DNA of 64,000 nt from Endobugula sp965214375. Its GTDB lineage: Bacteria; Pseudomonadota; Gammaproteobacteria; Pseudomonadales; Cellvibrionaceae. Both the position numbers and the translations under genes were made by a program. Where the stretch lies: positions 310,001 to 374,000 of the forward strand of contig OZ243947.1 of NCBI GenBank assembly GCA_965214375.1, given 5' to 3'. Each line of letters starts with the position of its first letter. The first letter of the stretch is position 1. This document shows, piece after piece, positions 36,586-45,652 of this stretch. The notes under the pieces are model-generated. The model worked only from the letters and a program-made list of their open reading frames with translations, ran no database searches and had not been told where the DNA came from.

Positions 36586-37986
36586 TTAATAAGAAAACCG
36601 CTGTACTCTATTTAATCCTGCCAGGGCAGCAATCCGATAGGCTTCGGCCATGGTGGGGTAATTAAACGTCGTGTTCAAAAAGTACTTAATATTATTTTGT
36701 TTACCTGGTTGCTTCATAATGGCTTGACCAATATGGATGATTTCTGAGGCTTCAGCGCCAAAGCAATGGATACCTAATATCTCAAAAGTATCAATGTGGA
36801 AAAGTATCTTGAGCATCCCGACTTCTTCACCACTGATTTGCGCGCGTGCAATACTCTTGAAAAAAGCACGTCCTACTTCGTATGGTATACGTTCATCAGT
36901 GAGTTCTCGTTCGGTTTTTCCAATAGAACTGATCTCCGGTAGCGTATAAATACCCGTTGGCACATCGTCAACAAAAGTAATATCTTTACCTAGAAGAGCA
37001 CCTCCAACAGCCCTGCCCTGATCGTATGAAGCACTGGCAAGACTGGGCCAACCAATCACATCCCCGGCGGCATAGATATTATCGACTGCAGTACGATAAT
37101 GGTGATCGACTTGTAATTGGCCACGGCTATCAGCGTACAAACCAATCGCATCTAAACGTAAAGTTGAGGTATTTCCGGTTCGACCATTACACCATAGCAA
37201 TGCATCTGCATGTAGTCGCTTGCCAGATTTTAAATGTAAGGTAACGGATTTTTCACTGACATCAATGGAATCAAACTCTTCTTGATGGCGTATCATGACA
37301 CTGACGTCACGCAAGTGGTAATTTAATGCGCCGGAAATTTCGTCATCCAAAAAAGACAATAAACGGTCGCGTGTATTAATAAGATCAACTTTAATACCAA
37401 GCCCTGCAAAAATGGAGGCGTACTCACAGCCAATCACTCCTGCACCATAAATAATAATATCACGCGGTGTATGCGTCATTTCTAAAATGGAATCACTGTC
37501 GTAAATACGATGGTGTCCAAAATCAATATTGTCGGGATTGTAAGGACGTGAACCGGTCGCAATAACAATATCTTTGGCTGTAATAGTTTCTTTGACACCT
37601 TCAGTATCGGTAATTTCAAGCGTATGATTATCAACAAATGCGGCAGCACCCGTGTAAAGTTTGACGCGATTATTTATATAAAATGCATTATGTATGTTCT
37701 CTTGTCGGGGAATAACGCGTTTGGCTTCTTCTAGTGCCTGTGGGTAAGAAATTGAACGAGTGTCTCCCAGTTTATTGAAGACTGCACTTTTCCGATAACG
37801 AAGAATTTGCTGAATAACATGCCGTAAAGATTTTGATGGGATGGTACCCTTGTGTAAACAGCTCCCGCCTACTTCTTTGCGCATTTCCACAGAAGCTACA
37901 CGACGACCATTTTTAATTGTTGCCATTGCAGCCCCTTCGCCCGCAGGGCCGGCACCAATCACGATGACATCATAATCAAATTTCAT
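36586..37986 (-). CDS. sthA: Soluble pyridine nucleotide transhydrogenase
   Basis: A 466-residue FAD flavoprotein of the disulfide-reductase superfamily: N-terminal VIGAGPAGEGAA, then GSCLHKGTIPSKSLR with a single Cys instead of the CxxxxC redox pair, a second nucleotide fold (IIYGAGVIGCEYAS) and IYAAGDVIGWPSLASASYDQ. It balances NADPH and NADH. Its ATG overlaps the nqrM stop (ATGA 37983-37986), so it is translated with the nqr operon. Confidence 0.95.
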   Translation of the reverse strand: MKFDYDVIVIGAGPAGEGAAMATIKNGRRVASVEMRKEVGGSCLHKGTIPSKSLRHVIQQILRYRKSAVFNKLGDTRSISYPQALEEAKRVIPRQENIHNAFYINNRVKLYTGAAAFVDNHTLEITDTEGVKETITAKDIVIATGSRPYNPDNIDFGHHRIYDSDSILEMTHTPRDIIIYGAGVIGCEYASIFAGLGIKVDLINTRDRLLSFLDDEISGALNYHLRDVSVMIRHQEEFDSIDVSEKSVTLHLKSGKRLHADALLWCNGRTGNTSTLRLDAIGLYADSRGQLQVDHHYRTAVDNIYAAGDVIGWPSLASASYDQGRAVGGALLGKDITFVDDVPTGIYTLPEISSIGKTERELTDERIPYEVGRAFFKSIARAQISGEEVGMLKILFHIDTFEILGIHCFGAEASEIIHIGQAIMKQPGKQNNIKYFLNTTFNYPTMAEAYRIAALAGLNRVQRFSY

Positions 37987-38264
37987 GTGGTGTCTTTATT
38001 TGATGATGAGGCGTTTTTCGTAGAAACATCGTACGATAATGATTGTTCTTTATTCTGTGACGTTTCTTTGTTTTGTTCTATCGTAATTTCACATCTATTA
38101 GGATCATCACCACATATATCACAGGTATAATTTTTTTCGCCAAGCGCAGCGCCCACGCCACCACAAGAGCCAGAAATGGGTTTGCGGCCCATAATCACAC
38201 CAATAGCCATGCCAGCAATAACTATCGCTAATAAAATAAACCCCAATAATAATGTGATTAACAT
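37983..38264 (-). CDS. nqrM: NQR maturation protein NqrM
   Basis: A 93-residue protein. Start 38264 is chosen by GAAGG 7 bases upstream and by the family N-terminus MLITLLLGFILLAIVIAGMA (membrane helix). Cys34, Cys48, Cys51 and Cys58 (SGSCGG; YTCDICGDDPNRC) match the four conserved cysteines needed for delivering iron to the Cys[Fe]Cys site of NQR. The tail after residue 60 is polar and longer than usual. Between apbE and sthA. Confidence 0.92.
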   Translation of the reverse strand: MLITLLLGFILLAIVIAGMAIGVIMGRKPISGSCGGVGAALGEKNYTCDICGDDPNRCEITIEQNKETSQNKEQSLSYDVSTKNASSSNKDTT

Positions 38265-38277
38265 ATGATGACCTTCA

Positions 38278-39369
38278 TTACTGTATATATTGTCGAAATT
38301 CTTTCGAGTAGCATGTTGTAAAAACATCCTCTTTATAAAGTAGCATATAAACAGGAATATTATACCTGTTTGCAAATGCTATTGCCTGTTTTTCACCTAA
38401 TACCATTAATGCAGTGGCTATTCCGTCAGCTTCCATTGCGGTATGAGCAATCACGGTTAAGGACGCAATATTGTGGTGCGCAGGCTTGCCCGTTTTTGGG
38501 TCAATAGTGTGTGAATATTTGACACCATCATGTTCAAAAAAGTTTCGATAATCACCCGATGTGGCAATGGCTTGATCGCTAAGGCTCACAACCTGTTGTA
38601 CGCCGGTTTGTAATAATGATGGAGTTTCAATACCTAAGCGCCATTTTTCAGCATTAGCATTTTTTCCTTTTACACGAATCTCGCCCCCAATCTCGACTAA
38701 GTAATGATTAATACCCTGCGCTTCTAATAGCTTGGCAATATGATCGACACCGTAACCCTTGGCAACAGCAGAAAGATTAATTGATAGCGGCTTATTTTTT
38801 TTAATTGAACGTGACGTTTTGTTTATGGTGAGAGATTGCCAGCCAATATTTTGTTTAGTATTTTCAATCGTTTTTTCATCAGGAAATGTTAATAATTTAT
38901 CCTTATCAAAACCCCACAATCGAATTAATGGTGAGATAGTAATATCAAACTTACCATCTGTTTTTTCGGAGAGTTCAAGGCTGTATTGAATAACATCAAA
39001 TGTTTCCGGTGATAATGTAAACCATTCACCGACGGGATGGTTGTTAAAACGTGATAATTCCGAATCATCAATATAAGTCGACATTAATTGATTAATATGA
39101 ACCAGTGTTTTATCGATAGATGCGTTAAGCTTATTTTGGGAAATCTCATGCGGGGGGTTAATGATGGTTATATGGTACCTTGTCCCCATTGTCTTGCCTT
39201 CTAGATGCCATATATCAGGCGACTTTCCACAACCAGAAAACAACACACAAAACACAATCAACCATAAAACGACAGGCAATGACGATACGCCATTGCCTGT
39301 TAACAAAGAAGAGCGATGTGGTAGAACGTTAACCGCCAAAATCATCCAGTAAAATATTTTCATCTTCAA
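38278..39369 (-). CDS. apbE: FAD:protein FMN transferase ApbE
   Basis: A periplasmic lipoprotein (lipobox FSGC near residue 46) that links FMN to threonines of NqrB and NqrC. Motifs: GTRYHITI, LSAVAKGYGVDHIA, YLVEIGGEIRVKG, ATSGDYRNF, HTIDPKTGKPA, AMEADGIATALMVLG. As drawn, the first 13 codons overlap nqrF, and 45 residues before the lipobox is long; a TTG near 39307 is a plausible real start. Position within the nqr operon fits its role. Confidence 0.92.
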   Translation of the reverse strand: MKMKIFYWMILAVNVLPHRSSLLTGNGVSSLPVVLWLIVFCVLFSGCGKSPDIWHLEGKTMGTRYHITIINPPHEISQNKLNASIDKTLVHINQLMSTYIDDSELSRFNNHPVGEWFTLSPETFDVIQYSLELSEKTDGKFDITISPLIRLWGFDKDKLLTFPDEKTIENTKQNIGWQSLTINKTSRSIKKNKPLSINLSAVAKGYGVDHIAKLLEAQGINHYLVEIGGEIRVKGKNANAEKWRLGIETPSLLQTGVQQVVSLSDQAIATSGDYRNFFEHDGVKYSHTIDPKTGKPAHHNIASLTVIAHTAMEADGIATALMVLGEKQAIAFANRYNIPVYMLLYKEDVFTTCYSKEFRQYIQ

Positions 39370-40552
39370 CGCCGAGGTCCTTGAGCATTTTAATGACAGC
39401 CTGATTCATCATGGGTGGACCACACATATAGTATTCACAATCTTCCGGTGCTGGATGATCTTTGAGGTATTCTTCATACAGTACATTATGAATAAATCCC
39501 GTTAATCCTTCCCAGTTGTCTTCAGGTTGAGGATCAGACAATGCAACATGCCACTTAAAGTTATCATTTTCGTTGGCTAGCATATCGTATTCGTCCTGAT
39601 AGAACATTTCACGCAGTGAGCGTGCACCATACCAGAAACTCATCTTGCGTTTACTTTTCAAACGCTTAAGTTGGTCAAAAATGTGGGAACGCATGGGCGC
39701 CATACCTGCACCACCACCGATAAAGACCATTTCTGCATCAGTATCCTTGGCGAAGAATTCACCAAACGGCCCATACACGGTAATTTTATCGCCCGGTTTC
39801 ATACTGAAAACATAGGAGGACATCTGACCAGGTGGAATACCTTTAGCGCCAGGAGGCGGTGTGGCAATCCGAATATTGAATTTAACCACCCCTTTTTCTT
39901 CCGGGTAATTAGCCATTGAATAGGCGCGAATGACTGGCTCATCCACTTTGGAAACCAAATCAAAGAAGCCAAAACGCTCCCAGTCACCACGATACTCTTC
40001 TTCAATTTCAAAGTCTTTGTAGTGAACCGTATGAGGCGGTACTTCTAACTGAACGTAACCACCTGCGCGGAAGTCAACGTTTTCGCCTTCAGGTAGTTTC
40101 AAGGTCAGTTCTTTAATAAACGTCGCCATATTCGGATTGGATTCAACCGTACATTTCCATTGTTTTACACCAAAGACATCGTCTTCAACTTCAACTTCCA
40201 TATCCTGTTTGACCGCCACCTGACAAGACAAACGCCAGCCCTCACCTGCTTCACGTTTGGTGAAGTGTGACTCTTCAGTTGGTAGAATTTCACCACCACC
40301 CGCTTCAACAATACATTTACACTGTGCGCAACTACCGCCACCACCACAGGCTGACGGCAGGAACAAACCTGATTCTGCCAATGTTTGTAATAATTTTCCG
40401 CCAGCGGGTACCGTGATTTTTTTCTCGTGGTTTACGGTAATTGTCACATCACCCGAATTAACAAGTTTGGCTCGTGCCGATAAGATAATTGCCACTAACG
40501 CAAGTACGAGAGCGGTAAACATGGCAACACCTAGAATAATTTCAATATCCAT
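39329..40552 (-). CDS. nqrF: Na+-NQR subunit F (NADH-oxidising)
   Basis: A 407-residue protein: one N-terminal membrane helix, a ferredoxin domain with CGGGGSCAQCKC and a later Cys in WRLSCQ holding the 2Fe-2S cluster, and a ferredoxin-reductase domain (RAYSMANYP for FAD, FIGGGAGMAPMRSHIF for NADH, YMCGPPMMNQA). It is the electron entry point of the complex. Confidence 0.97.
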   Translation of the reverse strand: MDIEIILGVAMFTALVLALVAIILSARAKLVNSGDVTITVNHEKKITVPAGGKLLQTLAESGLFLPSACGGGGSCAQCKCIVEAGGGEILPTEESHFTKREAGEGWRLSCQVAVKQDMEVEVEDDVFGVKQWKCTVESNPNMATFIKELTLKLPEGENVDFRAGGYVQLEVPPHTVHYKDFEIEEEYRGDWERFGFFDLVSKVDEPVIRAYSMANYPEEKGVVKFNIRIATPPPGAKGIPPGQMSSYVFSMKPGDKITVYGPFGEFFAKDTDAEMVFIGGGAGMAPMRSHIFDQLKRLKSKRKMSFWYGARSLREMFYQDEYDMLANENDNFKWHVALSDPQPEDNWEGLTGFIHNVLYEEYLKDHPAPEDCEYYMCGPPMMNQAVIKMLKDLGVEDENILLDDFGG

Positions 40553-40572
40553 TGCTCTGCTTTACCTCGCTG

Positions 40573-41181
40573 TTATAAATCAATACCGCCAAAGGACATA
40601 AAGCCCAATGACATCAAGCCAACGGTAATAAACGTAATTCCCAGCCCTTTCAAGCCATCGGGAACATCGCTGTATTTCATTTTTTCACGAATACCCGCCA
40701 ATGCTGCAATCGCTAGCGCCCAACCGGTTCCCGAGCCTGCACCAAAGACGACACTTTCAGTGAAGTTATAAGAACGCTCGACCATAAATAACGATGAACC
40801 CAGAATAGCGCAGTTCACTGTAATCAATGGCAAAAATACACCCAGCGCGTTATAAAGTGCGGGAACGTATTTATCCAGTACCATTTCCAGAATCTGAACC
40901 ATGGCCGCAATTACACCTATATACGTAATTAATCCCAAAAAGCTCAAATCAACATTGGGCAACCCTGCCCAGGCCAATGCACCATCGGTTAATAAATAGG
41001 TATAGAGTAAATTATTCACCGGGGTGGTAATTGTCAGTACAACAACTACCGCAACACCCAGACCAATTGCGGCTTCCACTTTTTTGGAAACAGCGATGAA
41101 TGTACACATGCCCAGAAAGAAGGCAAGTGCCATGTTTTCGATAAAAATAGATCGAATAAATAAACTCAGTAACGCTTCCAT
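40573..41181 (-). CDS. nqrE: Na+-NQR subunit E
   Basis: A 202-residue protein with six membrane helices; begins MEALLSLFIRSIFIENMALA. Inner-membrane subunit with inverted topology to NqrD and one of the cysteines for the intramembrane iron centre (FFLGMCTF; VNCAILGSSLF). Overlaps nqrD by one base. Confidence 0.96.
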   Translation of the reverse strand: MEALLSLFIRSIFIENMALAFFLGMCTFIAVSKKVEAAIGLGVAVVVVLTITTPVNNLLYTYLLTDGALAWAGLPNVDLSFLGLITYIGVIAAMVQILEMVLDKYVPALYNALGVFLPLITVNCAILGSSLFMVERSYNFTESVVFGAGSGTGWALAIAALAGIREKMKYSDVPDGLKGLGITFITVGLMSLGFMSFGGIDL

Positions 41182-41840
41182 TAGTGAGCCTCCTTACCTT
41201 GTGTATTGGGGCAAATTTTAAATTCGTCTTGTTCAACCTGATCGGGTTTCCAGGCACGAATCGCCCAGATAAATAAACCAATCAGAAAGAATGCACTGGG
41301 TGGTAACAGCATCATGCCGTTGGACACATACCAGCCACCTTCAGTGGATAGTGAGAAAATTTCTGCACCAAATAATTTGCCGGAACCAAATAATTCACGA
41401 ATAAAGGCCAGACCAATCAAAATGACACTGTAGCCTAGGCCATTGCCTATACCATCAAGTAAGCTAGGGATTGGCGGATTTTTCATGGCGAACGCTTCTG
41501 CGCGCCCCATCACGATACAGTTAGTAATAATCAGGCCAACAAAAACCGATAACTGTTTACTGGTATCGTAAGCGACTGCTTTTAATACCTGATCAACCAA
41601 AATCACCAGTGAAGCGATAATGGTCATTTGTACAATAATACGAATGCTGCCCGGTGCATGATTACGTACTAAGGATACAAATAAGTTTGAAAAGGCACAT
41701 ACAACGGTTACTGCAATACACATAACGGCAGTCACTTTTAAACTGCTGGTAACCGCAAGCGCAGAACAGATACCTAAAATTTGTAGTGCAATCGGGTTGT
41801 TTTCAAATAAGGGTTTACCGAGTAACTCTTTAGTCTTCAT
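41181..41840 (-). CDS. nqrD: Na+-NQR subunit D
   Basis: A 219-residue six-helix membrane protein (NPIALQILGICSALAVTSSL, TNCIVMGRAEAFAM), partner of NqrE in binding the intramembrane iron centre. It lies 2 bases after nqrC. Confidence 0.96.
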   Translation of the reverse strand: MKTKELLGKPLFENNPIALQILGICSALAVTSSLKVTAVMCIAVTVVCAFSNLFVSLVRNHAPGSIRIIVQMTIIASLVILVDQVLKAVAYDTSKQLSVFVGLIITNCIVMGRAEAFAMKNPPIPSLLDGIGNGLGYSVILIGLAFIRELFGSGKLFGAEIFSLSTEGGWYVSNGMMLLPPSAFFLIGLFIWAIRAWKPDQVEQDEFKICPNTQGKEAH

Positions 41841-41842
41841 GC

Positions 41843-42631
41843 TTAGGCCTCCCCTGCTTTTAGATTACTTAAGTATTGAGCGTATCCCATAGAACCCATC
41901 CAAAACTTAACAATATTATCGACACCTTTAGCGGTTAATGTTGCGCCAGATAAACCATCAACTTTATGCTCAGGTGTTGGCGTACTATCATTTACCTTTC
42001 CTTTGATAACAGTAAGCGCAACGTTGCTGTTGCCTTCGCTGTAAACTCGCTTACCTGCCCATATCTTTTTCCAATTCGGGTTATCAATTTCACCCCCTAA
42101 GCCTGGCGTTTCAGCATGTTCATAAAACGTAATGCCTGCGACTGTATTCAAATCTGCCTCTAGTGAAATAAAGCCATAGAGCGTTGACCATAGACCATAG
42201 CCTTTCACTGGTAAGATTAACTTTTTCAGTGCATTACCGTCTTTGACTAAATATACCTTGGAATATTTTTCCTGAGATATGATCTTAGCAACGTCTTCTT
42301 CAGCTGCGAGTGGTTTTGATAATGAAGGATCTTTTGCTGCTTTACGCTGGTCATAAGTGGCGGCATCAACAGCATCGGTATATTTTCCTGTTGAAAAGTC
42401 AACAATCTTGGTTTCAATACTGTCAAACATTTCATCAATACTTTTACCGTCGGCGACCCCTTGATCATACAAACCTCCTGCTTTAAGAATATTTATTTTA
42501 AAATCTTTTTCTTTGTTAGCAATTTGTAATGGCTTCAGCATGACTGCTGCGCTTGACACAATCACCGAACACGCAATACAGAGCAAAAATGCAACCGTAA
42601 AGGTTTTTTGGATAGATTCATTCTTAGCCAC
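41843..42631 (-). CDS. nqrC: Na+-NQR subunit C
   Basis: A 262-residue protein with an N-terminal membrane anchor and periplasmic FMN-binding domain. The flavinylation motif GLSGAT places the FMN-bearing threonine at Thr231. ETPGLGGEI is also typical. Overlaps nqrB by 8 bases. Confidence 0.96.
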   Translation of the reverse strand: MAKNESIQKTFTVAFLLCIACSVIVSSAAVMLKPLQIANKEKDFKINILKAGGLYDQGVADGKSIDEMFDSIETKIVDFSTGKYTDAVDAATYDQRKAAKDPSLSKPLAAEEDVAKIISQEKYSKVYLVKDGNALKKLILPVKGYGLWSTLYGFISLEADLNTVAGITFYEHAETPGLGGEIDNPNWKKIWAGKRVYSEGNSNVALTVIKGKVNDSTPTPEHKVDGLSGATLTAKGVDNIVKFWMGSMGYAQYLSNLKAGEA

Positions 42632-43823
42632 GTGCCAACCTCCGCTTGATATTTGCTTGCACTACAAAGTGATCAATTAAGGGTGCAAACAGATTTGCAA
42701 ATAGAATCGCCAACATAATGCCTTCAGGAAATGCCGGGTTGACCACACGAATCAAGACCGTCATCACTCCGACCAATACACCAAACCACCAGCGACCTGC
42801 ATGGGTCATAGAGGCTGATACCGGATCAGTCGCCATAAAGACCATACCGAAGGCGAAACCGCCCATGACCATATGCCAATACCAAGGCACATTAAACATT
42901 GCGTTCGTTTCTGAACCGACGAGATTAAACAGGGAAGATGTTGCAATCATACCCAACATCACGCCCGCCATAATGCGCCAAGAAGCAATACGGGTAATGA
43001 GTAATATAACTCCTCCAATCAAGATCATTAAGGTCGATGTCTCACCAATAGATCCTTGAACGTTACCGAAAAAAGCATTCATTAATCCGATTTGTGCATT
43101 TAGCGCATCTACGCCACCAGATGCGGCATACGATAGCGCAGTAGCGCCGGTATAACCGTCGACCGTAGTCCACACAGAAGCACCCGACATGTATGCAGGG
43201 TAAGCAAAATATAGGAATGCACGACCGGTGAGTGCTGGATTAAGGAAGTTTTTACCAGTACCACCAAAGACTTCTTTACCAATAACAACGCCAAAGCTAA
43301 TGCCTAACGCGGCTTGCCACAGTGGCAAGTCGGGTGGGCAAATTAAGGCAAATAAAATAGAAGTCACAAAGAAGCCTTCGTTAACTTCATGACCGCGTTT
43401 CATGGCAAATAGCACTTCCCAGAAACCACCGACGACAAAGACGGTGGCATAAATGGGTAGAAAGTACGCAGCACCGTGGATCATATTGTCCCAAATACTA
43501 GCGGCGCTATACCCAGCAAGCAATTCAATCAGGTCTCCGCGCCAACCTTCAACAGCCGCGAGGCCGAGGTCAGCCATAATGGTATTAGCCTGAAAACCGA
43601 CGTTATACATCCCGTAAAACATCGCTGGGAATGTACACATCCATACCGTAATCATAATACGTTTTAGATCAATACCATCACGCACATGAGAGGTTGTTTT
43701 AGTGACATCGCTGGGGCGATAAAACACTGTGTCGACAGCTTCAAATAAAGCGTACCAGCTTTCCCACTTCCCACCTTTATGAAAGTGCGGTTCAATGCTG
43801 TCCAAGTAAGCACGTAAACCCAT
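42624..43823 (-). CDS. nqrB: Na+-NQR subunit B
   Basis: A 399-residue polytopic membrane protein carrying covalent FMN at Thr228 in the DGYTGAT motif and binding riboflavin and quinone in the family. GGTGKNFLNPALTGRAFLYF is the conserved core. It starts 2 bases after nqrA. Confidence 0.96.
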   Translation of the reverse strand: MGLRAYLDSIEPHFHKGGKWESWYALFEAVDTVFYRPSDVTKTTSHVRDGIDLKRIMITVWMCTFPAMFYGMYNVGFQANTIMADLGLAAVEGWRGDLIELLAGYSAASIWDNMIHGAAYFLPIYATVFVVGGFWEVLFAMKRGHEVNEGFFVTSILFALICPPDLPLWQAALGISFGVVIGKEVFGGTGKNFLNPALTGRAFLYFAYPAYMSGASVWTTVDGYTGATALSYAASGGVDALNAQIGLMNAFFGNVQGSIGETSTLMILIGGVILLITRIASWRIMAGVMLGMIATSSLFNLVGSETNAMFNVPWYWHMVMGGFAFGMVFMATDPVSASMTHAGRWWFGVLVGVMTVLIRVVNPAFPEGIMLAILFANLFAPLIDHFVVQANIKRRLARG

Positions 43824-43825
43824 AA

Positions 43826-45169
43826 TTAACCCTCAAACTCAATGCGTGTCAGGTTGTCACGCAAAATAGGCCCATATTCATATTTGCCCGGACATACATA
43901 CGTACATAACGCCAAATCTTCTTCATCTAGTTCTAAAGCGCCCAATTTTTGCGCCATATCTGTATCCCCGACAATCAGCGCACGCAACAACTGCGTTGGT
44001 AAAATATCCAGTGGCATAACGTCTTCATAAGTGCCAATAGGCACCATTGCGCGCTCACTGCCATGTGCTGTTGTTGTGAAATCAAATCGCTTTCCTGGTG
44101 TCATTGATGAAACATAAATACCTTTAGTAGAGTGTTTGTTGACACCTACACGCAGATAATGCATTAATTCACGCTCATCACCTTCTTCAAGCACAGATAC
44201 CTGTACATGGTGACGCCCAAGATAAGAGAAAGCATCGGTAGCGGTACGACCACCAAAAACGGAACCCGAGATAATACGATTGTTCTCACCCGTCAAACGC
44301 CCTGCACACACATCTTGTAAGTTGGCACCCAAACGGGTTTCCACCAGTGTAGGCTTTGCAACACGAGGGCCGCCTAGCGCAATAATACGTTTTGTGTAAA
44401 TCTCGCCGTTTAAAAATAGGTGACCAAAAGCAATCACTTCTTGATAACCAATCGTCCACACCATTTTATTAACACTGACAGGCTCAAGGAAATGGATATG
44501 TGTACCGGCATTACCGGCAGGATGAACACCAGTGAAACTTTCTACCTTAATTTTTGGGGTATTCGGTGCATTTACCGTGGCGTTTTCAGCTTTACAGATG
44601 TAGATATGACCTTCTGTTAATTTAGCCAGCAGTTGCAGGCCACTATTAAACGCGCTCTGCTCTGCTTCTATAATCGGTGCCGGATCAGCGGCCAACGGAT
44701 TAGTATCCATGGCCGTGACGAAAATAGCATTTGGTGTACTATCTATTGCAGGTGCTTTACTGAACGGACGCGTTCGGAAACCGACCCACTGACCTGAATT
44801 TACCAAATTCTCAACAACCTGCTCACGCGTCAGTGACGAAATTTCTTCTGCCTTGTATTGCGCAAAAGGTTCTTTATCGTCACCTTCAATATCAATGACT
44901 ACCGATTCCAATACGCGGCGAGCACCACGATTAACGGCACTGACAGTCCCTGAAGCTGGCGAGGTATAACGTACACCCTCTGTTTTTTTATCGGTAAATA
45001 ATAATTGTCCCAATGTAACTTTATCGCCCTCTTTCACTGCCATGGTCGGTTTCATACCATGATAGTCGGGTCCGATAACCGCAACGGATTTGACCGAAGG
45101 CACCTCTGCGATGACTTGTTCTGGATGACCATTTATGGGTAAGTCCAAACCTCGACGGATTGTAACCAT
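43826..45169 (-). CDS. nqrA: Na+-NQR subunit A
   Basis: A 447-residue soluble quinone-associated subunit, first gene of the operon. Typical start (RRGLDLPINGHPEQ) and VTLGQLLFTDKK, TSPASGTVSAVNRGARR, VQVSVLEEGD. All six NQR subunits are intact, unlike many accessory genes in the window. The promoter must lie in the 480-base gap to the right. Confidence 0.97.
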   Translation of the reverse strand: MVTIRRGLDLPINGHPEQVIAEVPSVKSVAVIGPDYHGMKPTMAVKEGDKVTLGQLLFTDKKTEGVRYTSPASGTVSAVNRGARRVLESVVIDIEGDDKEPFAQYKAEEISSLTREQVVENLVNSGQWVGFRTRPFSKAPAIDSTPNAIFVTAMDTNPLAADPAPIIEAEQSAFNSGLQLLAKLTEGHIYICKAENATVNAPNTPKIKVESFTGVHPAGNAGTHIHFLEPVSVNKMVWTIGYQEVIAFGHLFLNGEIYTKRIIALGGPRVAKPTLVETRLGANLQDVCAGRLTGENNRIISGSVFGGRTATDAFSYLGRHHVQVSVLEEGDERELMHYLRVGVNKHSTKGIYVSSMTPGKRFDFTTTAHGSERAMVPIGTYEDVMPLDILPTQLLRALIVGDTDMAQKLGALELDEEDLALCTYVCPGKYEYGPILRDNLTRIEFEG

Positions 45170-45652
45170 ACGTCTCTAGCCTAATTTTAATTGAATGGAT
45201 TTTGTGACTTATCGGATTATTTCGCATGACCAAATATACGAAAATAATCACTATGTAGTGTAGACAATTACACAGAAAAAGCATGATATAGCAATGAGAT
45301 ATATCAAACGCGGCAATTATAAGGTGGTAAATGATGCCTTTCCAGTAGAAAAAAGCATTTTGGGTATAAAACAATGTTTTTTCTATTGTTTTTGGTTATT
45401 AATTAACCGGAAAGAGGTGGTCAAAACAAAAGAAATTTAAATTATAAATTGTTGTCGCCAAGACACGCCGTCAATATATCCATGTAGGCTCGGAAGTGGC
45501 GTCCATGCTCACGAAAACTGCCCCTGCTCTTTCTGCGTGCCTTCCATGACCTACATGGACTTAGTAAATGCAGATTTTGCAGGAGCAAAAACCTGCCCAT
45601 GGAGGGCAACGGTCTTTCCTAGCAATAGCTTATCTTAGATACTCTAAAATTA
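45170..45652. other. Upstream region of nqrA with repeat-like element
   Basis: No gene is seen. 45170-45420 is AT-rich and should carry the nqr promoter. 45440-45640 is GC-richer and structured (see the repeat entry). Confidence 0.45.
45479..45559. repeat. Intergenic palindromic repeat-like element
   Basis: TCCATGTAGG at 45479-45488 and CCTACATGGA at 45550-45559 are perfect inverted repeats. The interior holds further words (GTCCATG, CTTCCATG), and a related CCATGGAGGGCAACGG tail follows at 45598-45613. Composition differs from its surroundings. It looks like a dispersed chromosomal repeat (REP/MITE-like) or a complex 3' structure after gap. Confidence 0.5.
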
